In this document: in pieces, positions 17,569 to 26,871 of the stretch | Layout of the letters: each line of letters begins with the position of its first letter | Position numbering within the stretch: position 1 is the stretch's first letter | Assembly: GCA_964472875.1 (NCBI GenBank) | Contig: CAYYMD010000033.1 | Span: 1-34,084 of the forward strand | Origin: CAYYMD01 sp964472875 | Lineage (GTDB): Bacteria > Planctomycetota > Phycisphaerae > SM23-33 | Direction of reading: 5' to 3' | Length of the DNA: 34,084 bases | Notes under the pieces: model-generated | Told to the model about the DNA's origin: nothing | Databases searched by the model: none | Seen by the model: the letters and a program-made list of their open reading frames with translations, nothing else | Program-made: the position numbers and the translations under genes

Positions 17569-17982
17569 ATGGGACGCTTTAGACAAATGGCCGAAGAAGA
17601 CAGCAACGAAAGAGGAATAGATATATCACCGCTGCTGGACTGCGTGTTTATCCTGTTGATTTTCTTCATTGTAACCACAACGTTCGTGGAAGAAACGGGC
17701 GTCGAAGTGAACAGGCCACAGGCCGCCAGCGCATCGCAACTGGAAAAGAACAGCATCCTGATAGCGGTGACGGATAAGGGCCAGGTAGTCTACGGCGGCA
17801 AAGAAATCGGCGTCAGCGGTGTCCAGCCGCTGGTGAAACGCATACTTCAGAAAGAAGAGATACCCGTAATCATACAGGCCGACACAAACGTAAAAACCGG
17901 CCTGACCGCCCGTGTTATAGGTGAAGCCAAACTTGGTGGCGCCACGAAAGTTAGCATAGCAACCAAGAATGCCCAAAGTTAA
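17569..17982 (+). CDS. exbD: ExbD, biopolymer transport protein
   Basis: The 137-aa protein has a short cytoplasmic start, one TM helix (about residues 22-42) and a periplasmic domain. The channel aspartate of ExbD is Asp24 in ISPLLDCVFILLIFF. The ribosome site GAGGAA lies just before ATG 17569. Its stop is 10 bp before tonB. The usual partner of ExbB in the energising complex. Confidence 0.93.
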   Translation: MGRFRQMAEEDSNERGIDISPLLDCVFILLIFFIVTTTFVEETGVEVNRPQAASASQLEKNSILIAVTDKGQVVYGGKEIGVSGVQPLVKRILQKEEIPVIIQADTNVKTGLTARVIGEAKLGGATKVSIATKNAQS

Positions 17983-17992
17983 TTGACGAATC

Positions 17993-18664
17993 ATGACAAA
18001 GCGTAAAAAGACATCATTCCTCGGCAAGATATTTCACTACCTGCTGGTAGGTCTGGGCGCAGCGGCTTTGGCGCTGGCGTTCTTTCTGATATTGCCGCTT
18101 ATGCAGACTATTAGCAAGCCATCGGAAGACAACATGGTGGTGCAAACCGTCGACACTGGACAACTTGAACCCCCGCCGCCAGTCGAGGAAGAAGAACCCC
18201 CGGAAGAGCCCGAGGAGCAGGAGGAGCCCCCCGAACTATCCGAAGAGGCGCAGCGGCTCGAGCTTTCGCAGATTGAACTGGCGCTGAATCAGGGGCTCGG
18301 TGGCGGCGTGGGCAGCATCGATTCTTCCGTAAAACTTATGCTGAAATCGGCTACATCGGGCAATGATTCTAATGGGCTTTACAGTTTATCGGAACTCGAT
18401 CAGAGGCCGCGCATCGTCCACCAGCCCGGCCCCAGGATAACCTCCGGGGTTCGCAAAAAAGCCCCCGGTAAGGTCTACATTATATTTATCGTCAATAAAA
18501 ACGGCAGGGTAGAAAATCCAGTCGTGCAGAAATCCAGCAATGCCGTGTTTGAACAACCGGCGCTTGCGGCCGTTAAAAAATGGAAATTTGAACCCGGAAA
18601 ACGAGCCGGCAAGCCGGTTCGGTTCCGAATGCGAGTACCGATTATTTTCCCAGAGGGACTATGA
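17993..18664 (+). CDS. tonB: TonB energy transducer
   Basis: The 223-aa protein has a cytoplasmic basic start, one TM helix (about 15-36), a Pro/Glu-rich periplasmic linker (about 54-75; PPPPVEEEE) and a C-terminal TonB domain (about 130-221; GKVYIIFIVNKNGRVENPVV, ALAAVKKWKFEPGK). The lower-case detail of the TM histidine (His15 in KIFHYLL) fits the TonB His that couples to ExbB-ExbD, though its place at the helix start should be confirmed by alignment. No clear ribosome site is seen, so coupling to exbD is likely. Its TGA overlaps the next ATG (ATGA, 18661-18664). Confidence 0.92.
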   Translation: MTKRKKTSFLGKIFHYLLVGLGAAALALAFFLILPLMQTISKPSEDNMVVQTVDTGQLEPPPPVEEEEPPEEPEEQEEPPELSEEAQRLELSQIELALNQGLGGGVGSIDSSVKLMLKSATSGNDSNGLYSLSELDQRPRIVHQPGPRITSGVRKKAPGKVYIIFIVNKNGRVENPVVQKSSNAVFEQPALAAVKKWKFEPGKRAGKPVRFRMRVPIIFPEGL

Positions 18665-20262
18665 CAATGAAGATATTTTTGTTCACCAGTGTTTGCAGAC
18701 TTTTGAACCTTACGACAACCACGGCCGAAGCAAAAGTACCGCGTCTTTGCTTAAACCGCATTGGTACTGTTATGCTGCTGGCTCTTGTGCCTCTGTGTTT
18801 TGCAATTACCGGCTGTAAATTAACACCCGACCCTACGCTCGAAGCGGCGGTGGATAAGTTATTCAAAGAGCGTAAACAAAAGTACGAAAACGGCGGGGCC
18901 AAACCCAAAGATGGAGCAGAAACTGCATCCTCCGGATCCGAGTCGGGAGATTCCCAGGAAGCCACTTCCTTAGAATCCGAACTGGACCTGTGGAAAGATC
19001 CCGAGTTTAAAAAACGGTTTACCGAAAGCTATATCGCCGAGACGGATATCGAGCCGGATGTAACCGAGGATGAGCGCGACACCATGCTTGAGGTCTTCGA
19101 CCTAATGGAAGAAGACAAAATGGAAGAGGCCGCCGACCTGCTGGAGCGAAACCGAGGCAAGGCCGCAAGCGCAGTCTTTGATTTTACCCTGGCGAATATC
19201 TGGTTCCAGCAGGAAAAAGTAAAAAAATCGGCCAATGCATATTCGATTGCTGTGGAAAAGTATCCACGGTTCCTCAGGGCATGGCGAAATCTCGGCATTA
19301 TACTGGTGCGCCTGAAAAAATACGACCGGGCCGTGAAAGCCCTCACCCGCGTTATTGAACTCGGCGGCGGCGACGCCCGAACTTACGGGTTGCTTGGCTA
19401 TTCATACGCTTCCCTCCAGAACAGTCTTTGCGCGGAATCCGCCTATCGCATGGCCATTCTGCTCGACCCGGACGAACTGGACTGGAAGATGGGTCTGGTA
19501 CAGAGTTTCTTCCGGCAGGAGCGTTACGCCGAGGCAGTCGCGATATGCAACCGCCTAATCGAAGATTATCCTGACAATGCCGACCCGTGGATGTGGCAGG
19601 CCAACGCTTACATCGGTCTGAATAAACCCCTCATGGCCGCGGAAAACTACGAATTCATCAATCAGCTCGGAAAGTCCACGTACGACACCCTTTCCATGCT
19701 GGGCAATATTTACGTCAACGAAGGTCTCCACGAAAGGGCCGTTGACTGTTACGTCTGGGCGATGGAGAAAAAGCCCACCAGGAAAATCGACGCAGTCCTT
19801 CGCGCCGCCAGGGTATTGACCGCAAACAGCGCTTACGAGGAGACCGAGCGGCTAATCGAAAATATCGAAAAAATCAAGGGCGACAAACTACAGGTTGACG
19901 ACCGGCAGGAACTGCTGAAACTGCAAGCCCGCGTTGCAGTGGCACAGGGAAAGACCGGCCGGCACGTGGAGATTCTCAAGGAGACTATCGAGGTAGATCC
20001 CATGGACGGCGAGGCCCTGCTGCTGCTTGGCCGCCATTACGCCCATACCGGCAATCCCGAGGAGGCCATCTTTTATTTCGAACGCGCGGCCAAAATCGAG
20101 GGCTTCAAGGCCGACGCGCTCGTACAGCACGCCCAGTTGCTCGTCAAAGATAAAAAATACGACAAGGCAATTCCGCTGCTGGAGAAAGCGCAGAAGATCG
20201 AGCCCCGTGAAAACGTAAAGGAATATCTGGAGCAGATAAAACGGATTGCAAAAGCACACTGA
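18661..20262 (+). CDS. TPR lipoprotein of the TonB module
   Basis: The 533-aa product has a lipobox, ITGC with Cys52, after an unusually long N-terminal region; an internal start closer to the hydrophobic stretch is possible, but the ATGA overlap with tonB favours 18661. Residues about 140-530 are TPR units (for example AWRNLGIILVRLKKYDRAVK, ALLLLGRHYAHTGNPEEAIF). A TPR protein occupies the same last place in Vibrio-type TonB2 loci, where it is thought to help the complex. It is followed 20 bp later by gspD, so it is also the junction between the TonB and T2SS modules. Confidence 0.85.
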   Translation: MTMKIFLFTSVCRLLNLTTTTAEAKVPRLCLNRIGTVMLLALVPLCFAITGCKLTPDPTLEAAVDKLFKERKQKYENGGAKPKDGAETASSGSESGDSQEATSLESELDLWKDPEFKKRFTESYIAETDIEPDVTEDERDTMLEVFDLMEEDKMEEAADLLERNRGKAASAVFDFTLANIWFQQEKVKKSANAYSIAVEKYPRFLRAWRNLGIILVRLKKYDRAVKALTRVIELGGGDARTYGLLGYSYASLQNSLCAESAYRMAILLDPDELDWKMGLVQSFFRQERYAEAVAICNRLIEDYPDNADPWMWQANAYIGLNKPLMAAENYEFINQLGKSTYDTLSMLGNIYVNEGLHERAVDCYVWAMEKKPTRKIDAVLRAARVLTANSAYEETERLIENIEKIKGDKLQVDDRQELLKLQARVAVAQGKTGRHVEILKETIEVDPMDGEALLLLGRHYAHTGNPEEAIFYFERAAKIEGFKADALVQHAQLLVKDKKYDKAIPLLEKAQKIEPRENVKEYLEQIKRIAKAH

Positions 20263-20282
20263 GTTTCAACAGGAACAATGCC

Positions 20283-22547
20283 ATGAATACTAAAAATTTA
20301 TTCCGTAAAGCAGCCCGGCCGACGGTCGTTGTCTTAGCCCTGATGGTCGCTTCAGCAACCGCTGCGGAACCGGTCGATGCCGCCAACGGTGAGGCCGAAC
20401 AAAACATGGTTGAGTTGAGTTTTCCCGATAACCTGCCTTTAAAGGTCCTTGTCGACTACGTCGGCAAGCGCGAGAGCGTGAACTTTATTTACGACCAGAA
20501 CATCATCAATAAGAAGGTTACTATCAAGGCGCCGCGGAAAGTTCCCGCCGACTCCCTGATGACCCTGCTGGAAAGCGCCCTGAAGATGAACGGCATGGTG
20601 ATGTATCCCGCCGAAGTCGAGGGAATGATGCGCATCGATGTCGCCAAGGAACTGACTTCGATTTCCGTAGGCCCCGACGGAACCGGGGAGGGCGAGCCAA
20701 AGGAGCGGCCGACACTGGCGATCACGCGCATATTTAATCTGTCGCATGCCGACCCCCAACGTCTCCAGGAGGTTATCAAGCCGTTTCTTTCGGCGGCAAC
20801 GGCTAATTTTACGCCGCTGCCTGAACACGAGATGGTCATTATCACCGACTACGCCGCTAACATGGCCAAACTCGAAAAAATTGTGGCCGTGGTCGACCGG
20901 CCCAAGCGCGAAGTGGCGGTGGATTTCGTCGAGATAAAACATCTCAAGGCCGAGGAAGTGGAAAGAATGGCCACCAGACTCGTAGCCGGCAAGACCAAGG
21001 CCCACGGCACGGAAGGTGGCAAAGGCAAATCTATCGAGGCCGTGACCGTCCTGCCAGAGCAGCGGACAAACCGCGTGGTGGTGATAGGCCCCGTGAAGGA
21101 CGTGCAGGAAACGCTTTCACTCATTAAGTCGCTGGATGTGCCCACAGGTCTGGAGAAAAAGATATACAAGTTCAAGTTCGCCTCGCCACAGCGGGTCGAT
21201 CGGCTGGTAGAGCAAATGATCGGCGAGTTTGCCGCCGAAAGGTTTTATAGGGCCACTGCCGACCAGGACGCCAACATTCTCATCGTCAGGGCCACGCCGA
21301 AGATTCACGAGAGCGTGCAAACCATCGCAGATATGCTCGACCATCCCATTGAGGACCGCCAGAGCCCAATTCGGTTTTACAAACTGGAAAACGCCAAGGC
21401 CACCGACGTCATCAGCACGCTTCAGAGCATAGAGGGCGAGGGAGGCCTGAGCGGTCTCAGCATTGACGGCGTATCCGCCGAAAAGTCCGATTCGAACGAA
21501 ATTGTCCACAAGGGCGGTCCTACCGAGGCCGAGGTTAACAGGACCGGGGGCAAAGACGGGGAAAGTTTGACCAGAGAGGAACTATCCGGTAAGGCCGTGG
21601 AAATGGGAGATGCCAGGGTGATGGCGGATGAACCGTCGAACACACTGATTATCATAGCCGAGCCCTCAGTGCAGGCGGTTTACGAAAAACTTATCAGGCG
21701 ACTTGACGTCCGCCGCCCCCAGGTGCTGGTAAAGGCCACAATCGTGACTGTGGACACCACCGACGGTTTCAAACTCGGCGTGGAAATCTCCCGCGGCGAC
21801 AGCACGAACGACGGCGAGGGAAGGATACTGAATTTCAGTTCGTTCGGCCTCAGCGAAGTAAACGCCGATACCGGCCGGCTGGCGCTCGACCCTGGAGTCG
21901 GTTTCAACGGGGCGCTTATCAGCGCCGATATCGCCGACCTGGTTATCCAGGCGCTGGACTCGGACTCTCGCGCCAGGGTGGTGGCTCGGCCGAGTGTGCT
22001 GATCAACGATAATGCCGAAGGTGAACTGATAAGAGAAACCGAAGAACCCTACAAGAGCATCAACGCTTTCACCTCCGGAACCACTACGGAAAGTTTCGCC
22101 GGTTACGCCGCGGCGGGCACAAAGATTCGGCTCAAGCCGCAGATAAGCGAAGGCAACCACCTCAAACTCGAATACGAGATAACGCTCAGCAGTTTCAGTT
22201 TCGACGAGGAGGCATCGAATACGCTGCCGCCGTCGCGTCAGACCAACTCGCTAAAAAGCGAAGTCACCATACCCGACGGACACACTATCGTGGTGGGCGG
22301 ACTCACGCGCGAGGAAATTTCGGACACGGTGGACAGAGTTCCGGGCCTGGGCAGTATACCCATTCTCGAATATGCCTTCTCCAACCGCACTGAAGATGAG
22401 AAACAAACCACACTGTTCGTGTTCCTCCACGCGGTCATTCTGCGAGACGATAAGTTCAGGGATTTGAAATACCTTTCGGGTAACGCAGCCAGGGATGCAC
22501 AAATTGCCGGCGATTACCCAACCAGCGAACCACTGGAGGTTAAATAG
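20283..22547 (+). CDS. gspD: Type II secretion secretin GspD
   Basis: A 754-aa outer-membrane secretin with a signal peptide (about 1-28), an N0 domain (about 45-120), three N1-N3-type KH-like domains (about 140-500; LSHADPQRLQEVIKPFLS, KFASPQRVDRLVEQMIG, RFYKLENAKATDVISTL) and the C-terminal secretin domain with VPGLGSIP (686-693) and a LFVFLHAVILRD end. Fold-inserted charged segment at about 400-435 (KSDSNEIVHKGGPTEAE) lies in the N3 region, as in many GspD. It forms the export channel in the outer membrane. No S-domain is obvious at the end; a TPR pilotin-like gene closes the operon. Confidence 0.95.
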   Translation: MNTKNLFRKAARPTVVVLALMVASATAAEPVDAANGEAEQNMVELSFPDNLPLKVLVDYVGKRESVNFIYDQNIINKKVTIKAPRKVPADSLMTLLESALKMNGMVMYPAEVEGMMRIDVAKELTSISVGPDGTGEGEPKERPTLAITRIFNLSHADPQRLQEVIKPFLSAATANFTPLPEHEMVIITDYAANMAKLEKIVAVVDRPKREVAVDFVEIKHLKAEEVERMATRLVAGKTKAHGTEGGKGKSIEAVTVLPEQRTNRVVVIGPVKDVQETLSLIKSLDVPTGLEKKIYKFKFASPQRVDRLVEQMIGEFAAERFYRATADQDANILIVRATPKIHESVQTIADMLDHPIEDRQSPIRFYKLENAKATDVISTLQSIEGEGGLSGLSIDGVSAEKSDSNEIVHKGGPTEAEVNRTGGKDGESLTREELSGKAVEMGDARVMADEPSNTLIIIAEPSVQAVYEKLIRRLDVRRPQVLVKATIVTVDTTDGFKLGVEISRGDSTNDGEGRILNFSSFGLSEVNADTGRLALDPGVGFNGALISADIADLVIQALDSDSRARVVARPSVLINDNAEGELIRETEEPYKSINAFTSGTTTESFAGYAAAGTKIRLKPQISEGNHLKLEYEITLSSFSFDEEASNTLPPSRQTNSLKSEVTIPDGHTIVVGGLTREEISDTVDRVPGLGSIPILEYAFSNRTEDEKQTTLFVFLHAVILRDDKFRDLKYLSGNAARDAQIAGDYPTSEPLEVK

Positions 22548-22562
22548 GAGTGAGGAACCGTA

Positions 22563-24242
22563 ATGTCGATTTCCTTATACAACACGCATACTACGAAGCC
22601 GCCGAAAAAGAAATCCAAGGCCGGAGAAAAGTCCGGTGAGGAAAATTATTCGCGAGAATATTCCGCTGATGAATGGGCGGATTACGAATTCGCCGCGGCC
22701 CCTGTCGGTAAGCAAACGGACAAAATAATGGATGCGGGCAAAGACCATCCCTCGGCGTATTTCGTTAAACGCGTGCCGATAGGTTTCGCACGCCAGAAGA
22801 AGGTTCTCGGACTGGAGACCAACTCCGGACCGATTCGCGTGGCTATGGCCGACCCGGACGACCACCAGGCGCGCGACGTGCTGCGTCGGTGGCTGGGCGG
22901 GGCGATAGAGGTAATTGTTGCTGACGAGCAGGAACTGAACGCCGCTATAAACCAGGCGTACGGCCAGCAGACCGGCGTGGCGCAGGAATTTGTCGAAAAT
23001 CTCGACCACGACACGGTCATGGAAGAGGTAAAAGGACTCGAAGGCCGAGAGGACCTTCTGGACGTATCCGGCCGCTCTCCGGTAATCAAACTCGTTAACC
23101 TAATGCTTTTCGAGGCGGTGCAGCAGGAGGCCTCGGACATCCACGTGCAGCCGTACGAGGATCGGCTTATCGTGCGGATGCGGATAGATGGTGTGCTGTT
23201 TGATATGTTCGACCTGCCCAAGGGCCTGCAGGAAGAGGTCGTCAGCCGCGTCAAGGTGATGAGCGACATGAACATCGCTGAAAAGCGCCTCCCCCAGGAC
23301 GGGCGGGCGACGGTGCAGGTCGGCGACCGCGTGGTAGACCTGCGCGTATCGACGGTGCCGGCCAGCCACGGCGAACGGGTGGTTATCCGCCTTCTGGACA
23401 AGAGCGTCCGTCTCTACACGCTTAACGAACTGGGAATGGACGAGCGAACGCTCAAAAACTTCGCACAAGTGATAGGCGTCGAGCACGGGCTCATTCTGGT
23501 GACCGGTCCGACCGGCTCGGGAAAGACTACGACGCTGTACGCGGCCCTGGGACAGATTAACTCCACCGAGCGGAATGTTATCACGCTGGAAGACCCCATC
23601 GAGTACCAACTCGAGGGCATAAGCCAGATTCAGATAGCCCGCAAGAAGGGCATGACTTTCGCCAGCGGTCTGCGCAGCGTGCTGCGGCAGGATCCGGACA
23701 TCGTAATGGTCGGCGAAATCCGCGACCGCGAGACAGCCGTGATGGCAATCCAGTCGGCCCTGACCGGACACCTCGTTTTCAGCACACTGCATACTAACGA
23801 CGCCGCCAGCGCGGTCACTCGTATGCTGGATTTGGGAATCGAGCCGTACCTGGTGGGCAGTTCGCTGGTGGGCGTGTTGGCCCAGCGGCTGGTAAGGCGG
23901 GTGTGCGAACATTGCGCCCGGCCTTACAAACCGGATAAAAGCGAACTCGAATCGCTGCGCTACAGTCCTGGCCGGGACGAGTGGGACGGCTTCCGCAAGG
24001 GGCAGGGATGCCAGTCGTGCAGGGGAACGGGATACCATGGCAGGGCCGGATGCTTCGAACTGCTGATGGTAAACGACGAAATTCGCAAACTGATACGCTC
24101 GCACGCCACCGCTTCGGAGATTAACGAGGCCGCAAAACGAGCAGGGATGCACAGTTTGTGCGACGACGGCCTGGGCAAAGTGGCCGCGGGCGAAACGACA
24201 TTCGAGGAGGTAATGCGGGTGTCGGTGAGGGCTACATTCTAA
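22563..24242 (+). CDS. gspE: Type II secretion ATPase GspE
   Basis: The 559-aa cytoplasmic ATPase has an N1E-like domain, Walker A GPTGSGKT (315-322), Asp box (LEDPIEYQL), Walker B DIVMVGE (379-385), His box (STLHTNDA) and a zinc-binding four-Cys motif (Cys448, Cys451, Cys483, Cys486). These are diagnostic of GspE/PilB. The neighbours, with GspG and GspK, place it in T2SS. It powers pseudopilus assembly. GAGGAA precedes the ATG. Its TAA overlaps the gspF ATG by one base (TAATG). Confidence 0.95.
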   Translation: MSISLYNTHTTKPPKKKSKAGEKSGEENYSREYSADEWADYEFAAAPVGKQTDKIMDAGKDHPSAYFVKRVPIGFARQKKVLGLETNSGPIRVAMADPDDHQARDVLRRWLGGAIEVIVADEQELNAAINQAYGQQTGVAQEFVENLDHDTVMEEVKGLEGREDLLDVSGRSPVIKLVNLMLFEAVQQEASDIHVQPYEDRLIVRMRIDGVLFDMFDLPKGLQEEVVSRVKVMSDMNIAEKRLPQDGRATVQVGDRVVDLRVSTVPASHGERVVIRLLDKSVRLYTLNELGMDERTLKNFAQVIGVEHGLILVTGPTGSGKTTTLYAALGQINSTERNVITLEDPIEYQLEGISQIQIARKKGMTFASGLRSVLRQDPDIVMVGEIRDRETAVMAIQSALTGHLVFSTLHTNDAASAVTRMLDLGIEPYLVGSSLVGVLAQRLVRRVCEHCARPYKPDKSELESLRYSPGRDEWDGFRKGQGCQSCRGTGYHGRAGCFELLMVNDEIRKLIRSHATASEINEAAKRAGMHSLCDDGLGKVAAGETTFEEVMRVSVRATF

Positions 24243-25456
24243 TGGCCGTTTATTCTTACATCGCCGGCGGAAATGGCGAGTCAAACGCAGCGCCGGTCCG
24301 CGGAACGATTATGGCGGATTCGCCACGCCAGGCGCGGGATCAGTTGCGCGCCCAGGGGCTGGTGATTCGCGATATATCCGAACAGGCGCCCGGCCGGCGG
24401 CAAAGCCGTCTCAGCCGATACCTTTACAAGCGGCAGGCCGGCAAAGTCACCGGCCTGTTCCAGGAGATGTCCACACTGCTGACGGCCGGGATCCCGCTGC
24501 TGGAGGCGCTTGACACGATTACCCGTCAGCACACCGGTCGCTTCCAGAAGTCGATTCTGCTGCTTCGCGACCACGTCGCCGCCGGCGGCAGTCTGGCCGA
24601 GGCGATGTCGCGACAGCAGGAACTTTACGACGAACTGGCCGTGAATATCGTTGATGTCGGCGAGAACGCCGGCACGCTCGATGTGGCGCTGTCGCGGCTG
24701 GTTGAATTCCGCCGGCGCACGGCGAAACTGAAAAACCGCGTGGTCTCGGCGCTGATGTACCCGGCCATCGTGCTGGCGGTGGGCCTGGGCGTGAGCATAT
24801 TCCTGATGACGTATGTGGTGCCGAACCTGCTGAACGTATTGACACAGAGCGGCAAGGAGCTGCCCATGGCAACGGTGATTGTCAAGGGTATCAGCGATTT
24901 CATGCTCGGCTGGTGGTGGGCCTTGATACTTGTCGGCGTGGCCATAATCGGCGGCGTAGGCGCTGTTTTGCGGACAAAATCCGGCCGCTCCGCATGGCAC
25001 AGGTTCCAACTGAAGATTCCGCTTGTCGGCGACCTTATCCGCAAACAGGCGATAGCGCGGATGGCGATGGTGATGGCCACGCTTTTAAAGAGTGGGCTGA
25101 TGTTTGTCCGCGCGGTCCGCATCTCGCAGAAGACGGTGCACAACGTAGTCCTGCGTGACGCCCTGGCGACCTGCGAGAAAGCAGTCGGTGCGGGAAGGGA
25201 TATTTCTGTTGCCCTGGAAAGCACACAGGTGTTTCCTCCGCTGGTGATACAGATTTTTGCGGTCGGCCAGGCGTCCGGACACCTGGAGAGCATGCTGGAG
25301 GACCTGGCCGTGAACTATGACACACAGGTCGATATCGCATCAAATCGGCTAACGACGCTGCTGGAACCCATAACGACGATTATTTTGGCGATAGTGGTGG
25401 GATTTATCGCGTTTGCGACGATCCTGCCGATTCTGGAGGCCGGAAATGTATTATAA
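24242..25456 (+). CDS. gspF: Type II secretion inner-membrane platform GspF
   Basis: A 404-aa polytopic protein with two T2SSF domains (about 70-190 and 270-390) and three TM segments (about 170-192, 218-240, 375-398). Repeated signatures FQEMSTLLTAGIPLLEAL and MVMATLLKSGLMFVRAV are typical. The N-terminal region (SYIAGGNGES, RGTIMADSPRQARDQLRAQG) matches the GspF start, which supports ATG 24242 rather than the longer open frame. It links GspE to the pseudopilus. Its last 11 bases overlap gspG. Confidence 0.95.
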   Translation: MAVYSYIAGGNGESNAAPVRGTIMADSPRQARDQLRAQGLVIRDISEQAPGRRQSRLSRYLYKRQAGKVTGLFQEMSTLLTAGIPLLEALDTITRQHTGRFQKSILLLRDHVAAGGSLAEAMSRQQELYDELAVNIVDVGENAGTLDVALSRLVEFRRRTAKLKNRVVSALMYPAIVLAVGLGVSIFLMTYVVPNLLNVLTQSGKELPMATVIVKGISDFMLGWWWALILVGVAIIGGVGAVLRTKSGRSAWHRFQLKIPLVGDLIRKQAIARMAMVMATLLKSGLMFVRAVRISQKTVHNVVLRDALATCEKAVGAGRDISVALESTQVFPPLVIQIFAVGQASGHLESMLEDLAVNYDTQVDIASNRLTTLLEPITTIILAIVVGFIAFATILPILEAGNVL

Positions 25457-25889
25457 CACGCGGAAAAATTTACGAACCACGGAACAATCAGTTCGCCGCA
25501 GAGGCCGGTACGGCTTCTCCTTCATTGAGATAATGGTGGTGGTGGTGATTATAGGCATGCTGGCCGGCGCCGTCGCACTTACGGTTACGGATTATGTGAC
25601 CGCGGCAAAGGTGAACCGGGCCAAGTCGGACATCGCCACGATTGTGGATGCGGTGGATGGGTATTACCTGCTGCATCACGAATATCCGAGCAACGAAGAA
25701 GGTCTCGAGGCGGTTAAGCAACTCAGGACCCACACCGACCCGTGGGGCAGACCTTACCAGTATAACAGCCCAGGGCAGGGGGATGAGCCGTACGAGGTTT
25801 ACACGCTCGGTGAGGACGGACGGGAAGGCGGCGAAGGTGTCAATGCGGATATTTACTCATGGCAACTTCATGAACAGGATAAGGAGTGA
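25446..25889 (+). CDS. gspG: Major pseudopilin GspG
   Basis: A 147-aa prepilin. The cleavage site is Gly23/Phe24 with Glu28 at +5 (GFSFIEIMVVVVIIGML). The C-terminal calcium-site region (EVYTLGEDGREGGEGVNADI followed by YSW) is characteristic of GspG and separates it from type IV pilins. The start at 25446 overlaps the end of gspF by 11 bases; the leader of 23 residues is long. GspG is the main subunit of the T2SS pseudopilus. The prepilin peptidase needed to process it is not in the window. Confidence 0.95.
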   Translation: MYYNTRKNLRTTEQSVRRRGRYGFSFIEIMVVVVIIGMLAGAVALTVTDYVTAAKVNRAKSDIATIVDAVDGYYLLHHEYPSNEEGLEAVKQLRTHTDPWGRPYQYNSPGQGDEPYEVYTLGEDGREGGEGVNADIYSWQLHEQDKE

Positions 25890-25895
25890 CAAAAC

Positions 25896-26453
25896 GTGCG
25901 ACGCGGCGGCTTCACACTTATTGAGGTCATAGCGGTGATTGTGCTGCTGGGTCTGGTGACGGGGGCAGCGGCGTGGGTGTTGACTGATAATGCCCGGCAC
26001 AGCACTCGTGGGAAAGTCGTCGAGGAAATAGCCCATGCCGACCGCATGACCAGATTCACGGCCGAGTGCCTCGGCCGAAGGTGTGTGCTGAGATTAGACC
26101 TGGATCGGCAGAGGATTCGCCGCCTCATCGATGATGAACACGGTCGGCAGGTATTGCACGGATTGAAAGTGCCCGATGGATATCGAATAAGCCGGGTCGT
26201 TCTTGGCCGTGCCTTTGCCTCCGGGCGCAATACCGACCGGTGGCGCAGGCGGAGAATCGACATGGGCGAAGTTGACATTCCGTTTTCCGCCGGAGGGCGC
26301 AGCATGAGTTACGCACTGCGGCTGGATTCGGACGACGGTCGGGTGTGGCTGATCTTCGCCGGCCTGACCGGCCAGGTGACACAACTACATGATGAACAAG
26401 AGGTCAACAACCTGTTCACGGCGATCGCTAAAGCGCGGCCTGACGCTTCTTGA
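25896..26453 (+). CDS. gspH: Minor pseudopilin GspH
   Basis: A 185-aa prepilin with a GTG start preceded by AAGGAG (25881-25886). Cleavage is expected at Gly5/Phe6 with Glu10 at +5 (GGFTLIEVIAVIVLLGLV). The globular part is Arg-rich and poorly conserved, as usual for GspH. The position after gspG and before gspI, gspJ and gspK supports the name. Its last 65 bases overlap gspI. Confidence 0.82.
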   Translation: MRRGGFTLIEVIAVIVLLGLVTGAAAWVLTDNARHSTRGKVVEEIAHADRMTRFTAECLGRRCVLRLDLDRQRIRRLIDDEHGRQVLHGLKVPDGYRISRVVLGRAFASGRNTDRWRRRRIDMGEVDIPFSAGGRSMSYALRLDSDDGRVWLIFAGLTGQVTQLHDEQEVNNLFTAIAKARPDAS

Positions 26454-26871
26454 GGTCGTCGCGGCCCTGGTGATACTCGGCACTGTGCTGGTGGGAGTCA
26501 TGCTGTCAAAATCACGGCATACCCGCCAACTGGCACTGTCGCGAAGGAAATCCGCCGCGGTGCGCGCCGCCGACGAACTGATAACCAAGTGGTGGGCAAG
26601 CGCAGATGGCGTGCCGGTTAACGAATCCGGAAGAGTGAAAACCGACGATTCGCTAAGGTGGCAGTCCCGTTTTGTGAAAAACCGAGAGTTGAACAAACTC
26701 GACGCACGAGTTGTGAGGGTTGAGATTCACGAATTAAAATCACAGGAGCCGCAAAAAGAACCGCTTGTAGCGGTGGAACTGGTCTTGCCCCGCCCACCAA
26801 ATAAGGGACAGAAGCAAAAAGCCGGGCCGAAATCGAACAGCGAGCGTAAAAGGGTAAAAAAGGGAACATGA
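26389..26871 (+). CDS. gspI: Minor pseudopilin GspI
   Basis: A 160-aa prepilin, cleavage at Gly17/Leu18 with Glu22 at +5 (GLTLLEVVAALVILGTV). Starts at 26389 or 26392; both lie inside gspH, because the pilin motif itself is encoded at the gspH stop. The C-terminal ~25 residues are very basic (Lys/Arg/Gln-rich: KGQKQKAGPKSNSERKRVKK), which is not usual for GspI. Its TGA overlaps the gspJ ATG (ATGA). Confidence 0.82.
   Translation: MMNKRSTTCSRRSLKRGLTLLEVVAALVILGTVLVGVMLSKSRHTRQLALSRRKSAAVRAADELITKWWASADGVPVNESGRVKTDDSLRWQSRFVKNRELNKLDARVVRVEIHELKSQEPQKEPLVAVELVLPRPPNKGQKQKAGPKSNSERKRVKKGT

Noticed and set aside
24158..24241. Upstream extension of gspF (and similarly at 4930, 14926, 25413 and 28695 for other genes)
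   Set aside because: These extensions lie within the preceding gene and add sequence unlike the family; internal ATGs at 24242, 5020, 15091 (or 15076/15097), 25446 and 28782 fit family starts or TM positions better.
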